DNA from: a virus
Strand: one strand, 5' to 3'
Length of the DNA stretch: 32,789 nucleotides
Virus record (IMG/VR): IMGVR_UViG_3300020733_000803
Span: 1-32,789 of that record
In this document: positions 21,860 to 29,356 of the stretch, in pieces
How positions within the stretch are numbered: position 1 is the first letter of the stretch
Layout: each line of letters starts with the position of its first letter
Made by a program: the position numbers and the translations under genes
Notes under the pieces: model-generated
What the model saw: the letters and a program-made list of their open reading frames with translations, nothing else
What the model was told of the DNA's origin: nothing
The model's database searches: none

Positions 21860-22441
21860 ATGAATACTGACATTATGATAGATTTGGAGACTCTAAATAC
21901 AACTCCTGATTCTGCTATCCTTACAATTGGTGCTGTAAAATTTGATCCATTCGGATCTGAGATTAAAGAACCAAAAATGGATAGTTTTTATTGCAAAGTA
22001 GATTTAGATAGTTGTGATCGCATAGGGTTGACCACTAACGATGATACAATCGCTTGGTGGGCTAATCAAAGTAAAGAGGCACAAGAAGCTGCCTTTGATC
22101 CCGAAGGAAGAATTGATATCGAAGAAGCATTTGCTCGACTTTATAAATTCTGCTGGGGTGCTAAACGTGTTTGGTCCAATGGATCGTGTTTTGATATTAT
22201 AATCTGTGAACATGTATTCCGCAAGATTAACCGTGCTATTCCATGGAAGTTTTGGGAAGTCAGAGATGTACGCACAGCGTTCGATCTAGGAATAGACCCT
22301 AAACGTCCTCCGGTAACGGCCCATCATGCTTTAGAGGATGCGTGGAACCAGGCAGTAGGCATTCAAAATGTCTACAATACTCTCAGAACTAGCACAACTA
22401 GCGGTGGCACTTACCTCGCTCCCTTTGCCAACCAAAGATAA
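21860..22441 (+). CDS. DEDD-family 3'-5' exonuclease, Rv2179c-like (193 aa)
   Basis: Contains the exonuclease metal ligands: D8 and E10 in MIDLETLN, the central Asp in WSNGSCFDIIICE and HHALEDAWNQA with the His and Asp of the last motif (DEDDh). Features such as TIAWWANQS are shared with Rv2179c-like exoribonucleases. It may degrade RNA or DNA ends. No Shine-Dalgarno is present: the consensus promoter sits six bases in front, so the mRNA should be leaderless. A strong host-type promoter suggests early expression. Confidence 0.85.
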   Translation: MNTDIMIDLETLNTTPDSAILTIGAVKFDPFGSEIKEPKMDSFYCKVDLDSCDRIGLTTNDDTIAWWANQSKEAQEAAFDPEGRIDIEEAFARLYKFCWGAKRVWSNGSCFDIIICEHVFRKINRAIPWKFWEVRDVRTAFDLGIDPKRPPVTAHHALEDAWNQAVGIQNVYNTLRTSTTSGGTYLAPFANQR

Positions 22442-22442
22442 T

Positions 22443-22661
22443 ATGCATTTTACAAATACCGACAATTCTATAGATTTCCCGCCGTGTGGATGTTATAGCT
22501 GTATGAGTAAAATTAAAGACGTAAACGGAATTAGTCCTACATCTTATACATTTATTGTATGCCCAAACTGCGGAAACAAACGTTGCCCCCGTGCAACAAA
22601 CCATAATTTAGAATGTACCAATAGCAATGACCCTGGACAAAAAGGAAGTAGATATGAATAG
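22443..22661 (+). CDS. Zinc-ribbon-like phage protein (72 aa)
   Basis: Start at 22443 follows the exonuclease stop by one base; an ATG at 22368 lies inside that gene. Two Cys groups are visible: CGCYSC and CPNCGNKRC, followed by PRATNHNLECTNSNDPGQKGSRY. The last block recurs in short proteins of many phages, without known function. The four-Cys pattern suggests a zinc-binding knuckle. It overlaps the MazG-like gene by eight bases. Confidence 0.65.
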   Translation: MHFTNTDNSIDFPPCGCYSCMSKIKDVNGISPTSYTFIVCPNCGNKRCPRATNHNLECTNSNDPGQKGSRYE

Positions 22662-22929
22662 TCAAGAACGTGAAGTGATGAACATTCTCTCAGAAGAATG
22701 TGCAGAAGTAATTCAAGCAATTAGTAAGTGCCACAGATTTGGCATCGATAATCTTAAACCAGGTAAACCCAAAACCAATAGAGAACACTTGGAAGAAGAA
22801 CTAGGCGATTTGTATGCCATGATTGAAATCCTACAAGAAATGGATGTTGTCAGTTGGACTAACATTGAACAAGCCGCATTAAACAAACGTGAAAAACTTA
22901 AAAAATGGTCAACTATCGAAAACTTATAA
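22654..22929 (+). CDS. MazG-type nucleotide pyrophosphohydrolase (91 aa)
   Basis: Single MazG-like domain that hydrolyses (d)NTPs or alarmones. The metal-binding motif is LSEECAEVIQ (E14, E15, E18), with a second acidic set EEELGDLYAMIE (E49, D52). GGAAG precedes the ATG at 22654, preferred to 22627. Small single-domain forms are common in aquatic phages, where they are proposed to alter nucleotide or ppGpp pools. It fits with the nrd genes. It overlaps the peptidase gene by 25 bases. Confidence 0.85.
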   Translation: MNSQEREVMNILSEECAEVIQAISKCHRFGIDNLKPGKPKTNREHLEEELGDLYAMIEILQEMDVVSWTNIEQAALNKREKLKKWSTIENL

Positions 22930-23633
22930 TCCTATTGGGGTTATTAGTCAGTTCGCATAGTTACGCATTTAATTTGCCAGGCATCACTGCTAAAAGTTGG
23001 TTAGTAGCAGATGGGTCTGGTCAGATACTACAAGGCGAACATACTACCGATGTTAGAAGTATTGCCAGCATCAGTAAACTAATGACCGTTATGATTGTTC
23101 TAGATCAAAAACAAGATCTAGGAGAACATATAGGACCTTACACACGTCAAGAACTTATTAATCTAGCATTAGTAAAATCTGACAATTCGGCAGCCAAACA
23201 ACTTTGTGATCATTACCCTACAGGTAATTCGGGCTGTATACGAGATATGAATATCAAGGCTCGACACTTACAGTTAGTAAACACTAATTTTGTAGAACCT
23301 ACAGGACTTAGTGTCATGAATGTAAGTACCGCTGAAGAACTGATCAAACTGGTGCAGGCCGCCAGCGAGTACCCGGAGATTACAGCCGCCGCCCAAATGA
23401 GCGAAATTAAAATAAAAATACGCAAGAAGTGGCTAGTGTTTCACAATACTAACCCCATCATAGGCAAAAAGTATAAATTTATAGTAAGCAAGACAGGGTT
23501 TATAAATGCATCAGGTGGGTGTATAGTAATGATGTTAGACACCGACATAGGACGCAGGATTGTAGTAGTGCTAGGCAGTAAGAATACTAAAACACGTATT
23601 CCTGAAGCAGATTTTATTGCCAAAAATTACTAG
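22905..23633 (+). CDS. S11-family D-Ala-D-Ala peptidase, compact (242 aa)
   Basis: Shows the three penicillin-binding motifs: S55-x-x-K58 in IASISKLM, S92-D-N94 in VKSDNSAA and K196-T-G198 in VSKTGFINAS. The N-terminus is a signal peptide (LIILLGLLVSSHSYA). S11 enzymes are D,D-carboxypeptidases or endopeptidases in the periplasm. The gap from S55 to S92 is about 30 residues shorter than in E. coli PBP5, and the protein stops soon after the third motif, without the C-terminal beta-domain. It could cut cross-links during lysis or alter the wall. Phage copies are unusual. Confidence 0.85.
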   Translation: MVNYRKLIILLGLLVSSHSYAFNLPGITAKSWLVADGSGQILQGEHTTDVRSIASISKLMTVMIVLDQKQDLGEHIGPYTRQELINLALVKSDNSAAKQLCDHYPTGNSGCIRDMNIKARHLQLVNTNFVEPTGLSVMNVSTAEELIKLVQAASEYPEITAAAQMSEIKIKIRKKWLVFHNTNPIIGKKYKFIVSKTGFINASGGCIVMMLDTDIGRRIVVVLGSKNTKTRIPEADFIAKNY

Positions 23634-23648
23634 AATTTTTTTGTCAGT

Positions 23649-23656
23649 GATAAATA
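23649..23656 (+). promoter_or_regulatory. T4-type late promoter box upstream of dnaK
   Basis: GATAAATA, predicted start 23662, which is the first base of the stem-loop at 23662-23689. Confidence 0.6.
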
Positions 23657-23661
23657 ATTAC

Positions 23662-23705
23662 GTGCTAAAACGCCGTAAGGGTTTAGTACACCGGGCATGG
23701 TGCCC
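23662..23705 (+). promoter_or_regulatory. Tandem stem-loops in the dnaK leader
   Basis: First hairpin: GTGCTAAAAC (23662-23671) with GGTTTAGTAC (23680-23689), one mismatch. Second: GGGCA (23693-23697), TGG loop, TGCCC (23701-23705). Both precede AAAGGAG. They could stabilise the mRNA or act as a temperature-sensitive control, but the Shine-Dalgarno itself is not inside the stems. Confidence 0.5.
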
Positions 23706-23736
23706 ACAATTACTCGCTTAATTAAAGGAGAATATT

Positions 23737-25647
23737 ATGAGTAAAATCATCGGTATCGATTTAGGTACAACAAATAGCTGTGTAGCAATCGTAGAAAACG
23801 GAATTGCTAAAGTAATCGAAAACAGCGAAGGTGCTAGAACAACACCATCAATCATTGCATATACCAAGGACGAGATCCTAGTTGGTGCAACAGCAAAACG
23901 ACAAGCAGTCACAAATCCAAAGAATACAATTTACGCAAGCAAGCGTCTTATTGGACGTAAGTTTGATGAGCAAGCAGTACAAAAAGACATTGACCTAATG
24001 CCATACACTATTATCAAAGCCGATAATGGTGATGCATGGATCGAAGCCAATGATCAAAAACTAGCGCCACAGCAAGTGTCAGCTGAAGTACTACGCAAAA
24101 TGAAAAAGACTGCCGAGGACTATCTTGGAGAGGAAGTAACTAAGGCTGTTATTACAGTTCCTGCTTACTTTAACGATAGTCAACGCCAAGCAACCAAGGA
24201 TGCAGGTAAGATTGCAGGTCTAGAAGTTCTACGTATCATTAACGAACCGACAGCGGCCGCACTAGCATACGGTGTTGATAAAGAGTCTAAGAAAGACCGT
24301 AAGATTGCTGTATATGACTTAGGTGGTGGTACATTTGATATTTCAATCATCGAAATTGCCAACATTGACGGCGACAAGCAAATTGAAGTATTATCAACAA
24401 ACGGCGATACATTCTTAGGCGGTGAAGACTTTGACCAAGTTCTAATGGATCATTTGGTTGCAGAATTCAAGAAAGATTCAGGTATGGATCTAAAAGCAGA
24501 TGTACTTGCTCTACAACGTTTGAAAGAAGCCGCTGAAAAAGCTAAAATTGAATTGTCATCAAGTCAAAGTACAACAGTTAACTTGCCATATATCACAGCA
24601 GATGCTAGTGGTCCAAAACACTTGAATGTAACTATTAGCCGTAGTAAGTTTGAAGGTATGGTTGAGAAACTAATCGAGCGTTCAATTGAGCCATGTAAAA
24701 CAGCTATGGCAGATGCTAAGGTATCAGCCGGCGACATCGACGAAGTTATCCTAGTTGGTGGACAAACACGTATGCCTAAAGTACAAGAAGCAGTTGAGAA
24801 ACTATTCGGCAAGGCTCCACGTAAAGACGTTAACCCAGACGAAGCTGTAGCCGCAGGTGCCGCAGTACAAGGCGCTGTGTTAGCAGGCGATAAGACAGAC
24901 GTTTTATTGTTAGACGTTACACCATTAACATTGGGTATCGAAACAATGGGCGGTGTGTTTACCAAATTGATTGCTAAGAACACAACTATCCCAACTAAGC
25001 ATTCACAAACATTCTCAACAGCAGAAGATAACCAACCAGCTGTAACTATTAAGGTTGCACAAGGTGAGCGTGAGTTGTTCAAGTATAACAAAATGTTAGG
25101 TGAATTCAATTTAGAAGGTATTGATCCTGCTCCACGCGGCTTGCCACAAATTGAAGTTACCCTAGACATTGACGCTAACGGTATCTTGAATGTAAGTGCT
25201 AAGAACAAAACAACTGGCAAAGAAAACAAGATCACTATTAAATCTGATTCAGGATTAACAGAAGCTGAAATCGAGCGTATGGTTCGTGAAGCTGAAGAAA
25301 ATGCCGAAGCAGACAAAAAGGCAGCTGAATTGATCAATACTCGTAATCAAGCAGAAGGTGCTGTACATAGCCTACGCAAAGATTATAACGAGCACAAAGA
25401 CAATTTAGACATTGCCGATCGCGAGTCTATGGATTCTGCTTTCGAAGCAGTCGAAACTGCAATGAAAGGAGAGGACGTAGAAGCTATCAATACAGCCGTT
25501 CAAAAGCTGTTTGAAAGCTCAACACCTTTACAAACTGCTAAACAAGCCGCCGAAGCCGCTAAGACCAAGGCCGCCGAAGAAGCACCAAAGGAAGGTGAAG
25601 TAGTTGACGCTGAATTCAAAGAAGTTGACAGCGACGACAAGAAGTAA
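23737..25647 (+). CDS. dnaK: Hsp70 chaperone DnaK (636 aa)
   Basis: ATP-driven chaperone. Complete: phosphate-1 motif [13 protein letters not shown], phosphate-2 [14 protein letters not shown], adenosine motif [14 protein letters not shown], the linker [13 protein letters not shown], a substrate-binding domain and a lid ending [10 protein letters not shown], the usual DnaK tail. The length of 636 is typical of bacterial DnaK. No dnaJ or grpE in the window, so it would use host partners. Full-length DnaK is rare in phages. It might also serve IscU (LPPVK motif). A late promoter and two stem-loops precede it. Confidence 0.97.
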   Translation: MSKIIGIDLGTTNSCVAIVENGIAKVIENSEGARTTPSIIAYTKDEILVGATAKRQAVTNPKNTIYASKRLIGRKFDEQAVQKDIDLMPYTIIKADNGDAWIEANDQKLAPQQVSAEVLRKMKKTAEDYLGEEVTKAVITVPAYFNDSQRQATKDAGKIAGLEVLRIINEPTAAALAYGVDKESKKDRKIAVYDLGGGTFDISIIEIANIDGDKQIEVLSTNGDTFLGGEDFDQVLMDHLVAEFKKDSGMDLKADVLALQRLKEAAEKAKIELSSSQSTTVNLPYITADASGPKHLNVTISRSKFEGMVEKLIERSIEPCKTAMADAKVSAGDIDEVILVGGQTRMPKVQEAVEKLFGKAPRKDVNPDEAVAAGAAVQGAVLAGDKTDVLLLDVTPLTLGIETMGGVFTKLIAKNTTIPTKHSQTFSTAEDNQPAVTIKVAQGERELFKYNKMLGEFNLEGIDPAPRGLPQIEVTLDIDANGILNVSAKNKTTGKENKITIKSDSGLTEAEIERMVREAEENAEADKKAAELINTRNQAEGAVHSLRKDYNEHKDNLDIADRESMDSAFEAVETAMKGEDVEAINTAVQKLFESSTPLQTAKQAAEAAKTKAAEEAPKEGEVVDAEFKEVDSDDKK

Positions 25648-25659
25648 TATAATAAAAAA

Positions 25660-25687
25660 TGTAGGGTGCCGATAGTCGGGCCCTACA
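25660..25687 (+). promoter_or_regulatory. Stem-loop between dnaK and hsp20
   Basis: TGTAGGG (25660-25666) pairs with CCCTACA (25681-25687), with an inner CCGA/TCGG pair. No T-run follows on this strand. Likely an mRNA stability or processing element; partial termination is possible. Confidence 0.55.
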
Positions 25688-25716
25688 CATTCTTGCTTAA
25701 TATAAGGAGATAAAAA

Positions 25717-26148
25717 ATGGCAACAATGCAACTAAGAGCAATCGATCCAGCTCACTTGGCAAACCTAAGTAGAGCTCTTGTAGGTTTTGATACAATCTTT
25801 AATCAACACTTACAGCAACAAAATGGCAACTATCCTCCACATAACATTGTGAAGTATAGCGATAGTGAATATGCTATCGAAGTAGCAGTAGCAGGATTTA
25901 GTAAAGAAGAAATCACAGTACAAGTTGATCAAGATCAATTGATTGTACGCGGAGTTCAAACAAATAAAGATAACGATACTAAAGAGTATCTGCATCGTGG
26001 ACTTGCTAGCCGTGATTTTGAACAAAGCTATACACTTGCTGAGTATATGGAAGTCAAGGACGCTGAGGTAAAAGACGGTATGCTGATCATCAGTATCGAA
26101 CGTATCGTGCCAGAAGCATTACAACCACGTACTATACAAGTTAAATAA
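25717..26148 (+). CDS. hsp20: Small heat shock protein Hsp20 (143 aa)
   Basis: ATP-independent holdase. A short N-terminal arm (FDTIFNQHLQQQ) leads into an alpha-crystallin domain: NIVKYSDSEYAIEVAVAGFSKEEITVQVDQDQLIVRG, ending in DGMLIISIERIVPEA with the G-x-L motif, and a C-terminal QPRTIQV tail. The pattern is IbpA-like. T4-like cyanophages carry related genes. A strong AAGGAG lies before the ATG. A stem-loop (26155-26172) follows the gene. Confidence 0.93.
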   Translation: MATMQLRAIDPAHLANLSRALVGFDTIFNQHLQQQNGNYPPHNIVKYSDSEYAIEVAVAGFSKEEITVQVDQDQLIVRGVQTNKDNDTKEYLHRGLASRDFEQSYTLAEYMEVKDAEVKDGMLIISIERIVPEALQPRTIQVK

Positions 26149-26154
26149 TCAAAC

Positions 26155-26172
26155 GGGGGAGGCGACTCCCCC
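26155..26172 (+). terminator. GC-rich stem-loop after hsp20
   Basis: GGGGGAG (26155-26161), loop GCGA, CTCCCCC (26166-26172). Very stable GNRA-type loop but no T-run follows, so it may be a Rho-assisted terminator or 3' stabiliser. Confidence 0.6.
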
Positions 26173-26221
26173 ACTATTAAAAACAGTTTTAAATTTATTA
26201 ACCAACGAAAGATATATACAA

Positions 26222-26524
26222 ATGCCAAGTACCGATATTCAAATCGACGAGAAAGTCAAAGTGATTGTAACAGAACCTAAACGTTGGAAGGTCATCTTAC
26301 TAAATGATGACACAACACCAATGGAGTTTGTAATATCGTTGTTAGTTGATATATTCAAACATAATCCAGAAAGCGCCGAGCATGTTATGTTGCAGGTGCA
26401 CGAAACTGGATCAGGAATCGCTGGAATATATAGTTTTGAAATTGCAGAAGCCAAAGCAGTTGAAGCAACTAATACTTCTAGAACTAAAGGTTATCCATTG
26501 CAAATTAAATTGGAGGAAGAATGA
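26222..26524 (+). CDS. clpS: Clp protease adaptor ClpS (100 aa)
   Basis: ClpS delivers N-degron proteins to ClpAP. The core WKVILLNDDTTPMEFVISLLVDIF matches the family, with N28-D29-D30 and H60 in MLQVHETGSGIAGIY as the pocket residues, and the C-terminal PLQIKLE end. Length and motif order are normal. The start has no clear Shine-Dalgarno. The stop overlaps the heme oxygenase start (ATGA), so they are translated together. A viral ClpS could redirect host proteolysis. Confidence 0.95.
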   Translation: MPSTDIQIDEKVKVIVTEPKRWKVILLNDDTTPMEFVISLLVDIFKHNPESAEHVMLQVHETGSGIAGIYSFEIAEAKAVEATNTSRTKGYPLQIKLEEE

Positions 26525-27075
26525 GCCTCCGAGAACTGACTAAAGACGCACACACAAATGCCGAGCGTCAAGAATTTGTAAAAATTCTTTTTAGTGGTAA
26601 AATTAATCCAAAAATTTACGCAACATTTTTAAAAAATCAACATCCGATGTATGAGATTTTAGAAGTGTGTGCTATGCCGCATGGACTATTACACGGGCTT
26701 CCAGATATTCGTCGTGCTCCTGCAATTAACAGTGACTTCATAGAATTGTGGGGATCCGAAGAAAAAGAAAAACCTCAAATTTTACCAGTCACTGATCGAT
26801 ATATCAAGCACATACTCAGTATCAAAGATGATCCTAAAAAACTTATGGCGCATATCTATGTTCGCCATATGGGAGATCTAGCTGGCGGACAGATGATTGC
26901 TAAAAAAGTTCCAGGCAGTGGTCGCATGTACCAATTTGAAGATCCCGAAGGCCTTAAAGTCGCTATCCGTGAACGAATCAGTGATGATATGGCCGATGAA
27001 GCAAAAGTATGTTTTGAGTTCGCCGCTCAACTGTTCAAAGAAATGCTAGAAGTTGTAGAGTACACAGATGAGTAA
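26521..27075 (+). CDS. hemO: Heme oxygenase (184 aa)
   Basis: Opens heme to biliverdin with release of Fe(II) and CO. The proximal His is probably H11 in LTKDAHTNAERQEF, and the distal helix HMGDLAGGQMI (G118-D119-L-A-G122-G123) is the family signature. Length is at the low end, like HemO of bacteria. It overlaps clpS by four bases and the bilin reductase by eight, indicating one operon. Cyanophages carry ho1 with pebS; here the partner is a PcyX-like reductase. Released iron could serve the viral Fe-S and ribonucleotide reductase proteins. Confidence 0.93.
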   Translation: MSLRELTKDAHTNAERQEFVKILFSGKINPKIYATFLKNQHPMYEILEVCAMPHGLLHGLPDIRRAPAINSDFIELWGSEEKEKPQILPVTDRYIKHILSIKDDPKKLMAHIYVRHMGDLAGGQMIAKKVPGSGRMYQFEDPEGLKVAIRERISDDMADEAKVCFEFAAQLFKEMLEVVEYTDE

Positions 27076-27748
27076 AGTTTGGGATACTCTAATAAATATT
27101 CAACATTTATTGGAGACCGAGTTTGGCAGGACTGGCATTGAAATCTTTGAGCCTGGAATGGATCGCTTCAATCAGCCTGGCTGGACTAATAGAGTCTGGG
27201 CTAGTGATCTGTATCGCCGTGCCCACGTTGATGTGGTTGATGCGCGAGATCAAAAAGGACTCTGGATGATGCATTGTTGCATCTTTCCGCATACACACAA
27301 TCCTGCTCCAATTTACGGCTTTGACGTTATAGCTGGTAAGAATAAAATTACTGGCTGTTTTCACGATTATAGTTCTGCTGGCAATCCTAATCACCCTATG
27401 ATACAATGGTTTGGTGAAGAAGTTGCTAAACTCGAATGGCGCAGAGAACGTGAATTGCCCGAGTGGGCACAGCGTATTTTTACCAAGCATATGGTTGCCG
27501 CTGGTAACGTGCAAGATGAAGCAGAACTAGAACAAATCACTAATCTAGCTCGCACAACTCTAGCACACTATTTAGAAACCGTAGGTGAAACTAATAATAC
27601 AGTAATTAGCACCAAATATGAGCAGAATTTCTATGCCCAAAATCAAAAACAAAACCCACATACACCGCGTGTAATGGCTAGTTTAGGGCTAGATGAAGAG
27701 GATGTACGTGTGTTTATCCAGGAATGCCTGTTCCCCGAAATAGTATAA
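27068..27748 (+). CDS. pcyX: Ferredoxin-dependent bilin reductase, PcyX/PcyA-like (226 aa)
   Basis: Reduces biliverdin to a phycobilin using ferredoxin. The family core is visible: RRAHVDVVDARDQKGLWMMHCCIFPHTHNPAPIYGFDVIAG, with D86 likely the central catalytic Asp, and the C-terminal YEQNFYAQNQKQNPHTPRVMASLG..DV..FIQECLFPEI, equivalent to the YCQQQ...TRRVLEKAFG end of PcyA/Peb enzymes. PcyX was described from uncultured marine viruses, thought to infect Alphaproteobacteria, as making phycoerythrobilin. The exact product needs a tree or assay. It directly follows heme oxygenase with overlap, giving a two-step heme-to-bilin pathway. Confidence 0.85.
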   Translation: MSKVWDTLINIQHLLETEFGRTGIEIFEPGMDRFNQPGWTNRVWASDLYRRAHVDVVDARDQKGLWMMHCCIFPHTHNPAPIYGFDVIAGKNKITGCFHDYSSAGNPNHPMIQWFGEEVAKLEWRRERELPEWAQRIFTKHMVAAGNVQDEAELEQITNLARTTLAHYLETVGETNNTVISTKYEQNFYAQNQKQNPHTPRVMASLGLDEEDVRVFIQECLFPEIV

Positions 27749-27751
27749 ATA
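27744..27751 (+). promoter_or_regulatory. T4-type late promoter, exact TATAAATA
   Basis: Exact consensus at the end of the bilin reductase gene. Predicted start 27757, two bases before the next ATG at 27759. Confidence 0.65.
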
Positions 27752-27758
27752 TTGTACT

Positions 27759-28799
27759 ATGCGAATTATTGACGTTCTATCTGAAGATGAATTTGTTCTT
27801 GAAACCCCAGAACAAGTTCGTGCTGACATCATCCAAAAAGTTAACAAGATAGCCGATGAGCCTGATCTTATTAACGTCCTACACTATGCTAACCAATATG
27901 CTTTTAAGAAAGAAGTTGGAAAATTATCAACTGTAAAAGGTTATAAAGAAAATGTTTCTAACATTATTTTACAAGCAGTTGGTAAAGTTCAAGCACCCGA
28001 AGCGCAAGTTAGAGCATTCTTAAAAAGACTAGCCACAGATGGTATTATCAAAGAAAATCTATTATTAACACCCGGTGCTGTACACAGCATGGATCAAATC
28101 GTTGATACTAAATTTTTACCAATGTTCAAGGCCATACAACTTGATCTATTTGAAAAAATATCAGGTAAGATGGGTGAAAAAGGTGACGTAGGTAAAGGGG
28201 AGTACCTACTGTCAATTTTAAGTCCAAGAATTATTCGTCGTGGAGCACCTGGTGATATTGCCATTGCCGATGTTAAAGTAGAATTAAAAGCAGGTCAAAG
28301 TGGACGATTAGGTCCTGCAGGTAGTCAAGCATTGGCAGGTCGTTTTGACGAGTTTATGGCGGCATGCACTAGAGCTAAACTTATTACTCCACAGGCCGCA
28401 CAACAAGCACAGGCTAACCCAACAGCGTTTAATCCATCTTTGAATATGACAGCATTTAGTCAGTTCTTCGGAGCCCATACTAAAAAAGCATTGGCTCATA
28501 TGCTTAAGATGCATTATCCAACTTTAAACACAACAGCAATGGCCAATGCCTGTGTAAATGGAAATGCTATCGACGGTGCGGCTCTTAAAGCTGAAATGTT
28601 AAAAGCATCGTATCATGTATATCAAACAGCCAAAGAGTTTGATGGTATATTACTAACAGATTACGGTATTAACAAATACCTATACATGAACACTCCAGAC
28701 AGTGCCGCACAAGCCGCACCATTCTTGACAGTTAAGTTCCCTAGTTGGACCGACACTCAAAGTAATACTATAAAAATTACCCTCAAGGGTAGAGCATAA
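27759..28799 (+). CDS. Putative PD-(D/E)XK nuclease-fold protein (346 aa)
   Basis: Unassigned protein with a possible restriction-endonuclease-type core: EYLLSILSPRIIRRGAPGDIAIADVKVELKAGQSGRLGPAGSQAL, where an Asp (D167 or D171), then E175-L-K177, would form the D...E-x-K site. The N-terminus MRIIDVLSED has the L-x-E pattern of the head-targeting-like group. The C-terminal half is helical with a YHVYQTAKEFDGILLTDYGINKY segment. It has no Shine-Dalgarno and an exact late promoter in front. If packaged in the capsid it would be a nuclease injected with the DNA, which is speculation. Confidence 0.5.
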   Translation: MRIIDVLSEDEFVLETPEQVRADIIQKVNKIADEPDLINVLHYANQYAFKKEVGKLSTVKGYKENVSNIILQAVGKVQAPEAQVRAFLKRLATDGIIKENLLLTPGAVHSMDQIVDTKFLPMFKAIQLDLFEKISGKMGEKGDVGKGEYLLSILSPRIIRRGAPGDIAIADVKVELKAGQSGRLGPAGSQALAGRFDEFMAACTRAKLITPQAAQQAQANPTAFNPSLNMTAFSQFFGAHTKKALAHMLKMHYPTLNTTAMANACVNGNAIDGAALKAEMLKASYHVYQTAKEFDGILLTDYGINKYLYMNTPDSAAQAAPFLTVKFPSWTDTQSNTIKITLKGRA

Positions 28800-28801
28800 A
28801 G

Positions 28802-28821
28802 TTCTTAATCTAGATTAAGAA
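28802..28821. promoter_or_regulatory. Perfect 20-bp palindrome at the csg promoter
   Basis: TTCTTAATC-TA-GATTAAGAA reads the same on both strands. It lies where the -35 and spacer of a TATAAT (28831-28836) promoter should be. It looks like an operator for a dimeric regulator. Confidence 0.65.
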
Positions 28822-28830
28822 AACCGCTAA

Positions 28831-28836
28831 TATAAT
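28831..28836 (+). promoter_or_regulatory. TATAAT -10 element of the csg operon
   Basis: Perfect -10 with no good -35 (28808-28813 ATCTAG), overlapped by the palindrome. An activator or repressor at the palindrome could replace the -35 function. Confidence 0.45.
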
Positions 28837-28851
28837 TCCTTCTACTAATGT

Positions 28852-28859
28852 CTTAAATA
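28852..28859 (+). promoter_or_regulatory. T4-type late promoter box upstream of csgF
   Basis: CTTAAATA with predicted start near 28865, 23 bases before the ATG at 28888 and inside an imperfect stem-loop (GTCTTA with TAAGAC). Confidence 0.45.
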
Positions 28860-28887
28860 ATAATAAGACTTAGTGGGAGCGAAGACC

Positions 28888-29355
28888 ATGTCGAAAAAGC
28901 TATTATTAGCATTAGTACTATTGCCATCACTAACGATGGCAGCACCTCTGAACGACTTTACATTTAAAAGTCCGGCCTTTAATGGCAATGGTTACGGCAC
29001 ATACGTATTAACCATAGAAAACGAACAATACACTCGACAACAAACTATTAATCAAGCAGTACAGGCAGCCGCCCAACAGGCCAAAGCTGACGCGGCCAAC
29101 ACTCCAATTAATCAGTTTTTAACAAACTTAGAATCACGTATCTACGCACAGATTAGTCAAAACACAGCAACAGCTATGTTTAGTGGCACTTCAAGTACTT
29201 GCGTAAGTTCAGCGGCTTGTTCATTCCAATTTGATGCAAATACAGCAATCAGTTGGTACTGGGCAGGATCGAACATTGTAATGCAAGTTACACAGCCGAG
29301 CGGATCTAGTACTATCACAGTTCCAACTGGATCATTTAATATGACTGGACATTAA
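28888..29355 (+). CDS. csgF: Curli assembly protein CsgF (155 aa)
   Basis: CsgF docks at the outer face of the CsgG pore and guides curlin nucleation. The start MSKKLLLALVLLPSLTMA is preferred over a GTG at 28873: GGGAG lies before it and it gives a normal Sec signal, cleaved after TMA. The mature N-terminus has DFTFKSPAFNGNGYGTYVL, the CsgG-plug segment (F-x-F-x-x-P-x-F-G/N-G), then a helix TPINQFLTNLESRIYAQI and a C-terminal beta region ending ITVPTGSFNMTGH. Length is slightly longer than the E. coli 138. It is the first gene of the curli operon and is followed after one base by csgG. Confidence 0.9.
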   Translation: MSKKLLLALVLLPSLTMAAPLNDFTFKSPAFNGNGYGTYVLTIENEQYTRQQTINQAVQAAAQQAKADAANTPINQFLTNLESRIYAQISQNTATAMFSGTSSTCVSSAACSFQFDANTAISWYWAGSNIVMQVTQPSGSSTITVPTGSFNMTGH

Positions 29356-29356
29356 G

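Noticed and set aside
24564-25337. Long minus-strand ORF (257 codons) inside dnaK
   Set aside because: It is a shadow of the dnaK reading frame; the plus-strand product is complete DnaK and the antisense translation has no recognisable pattern.
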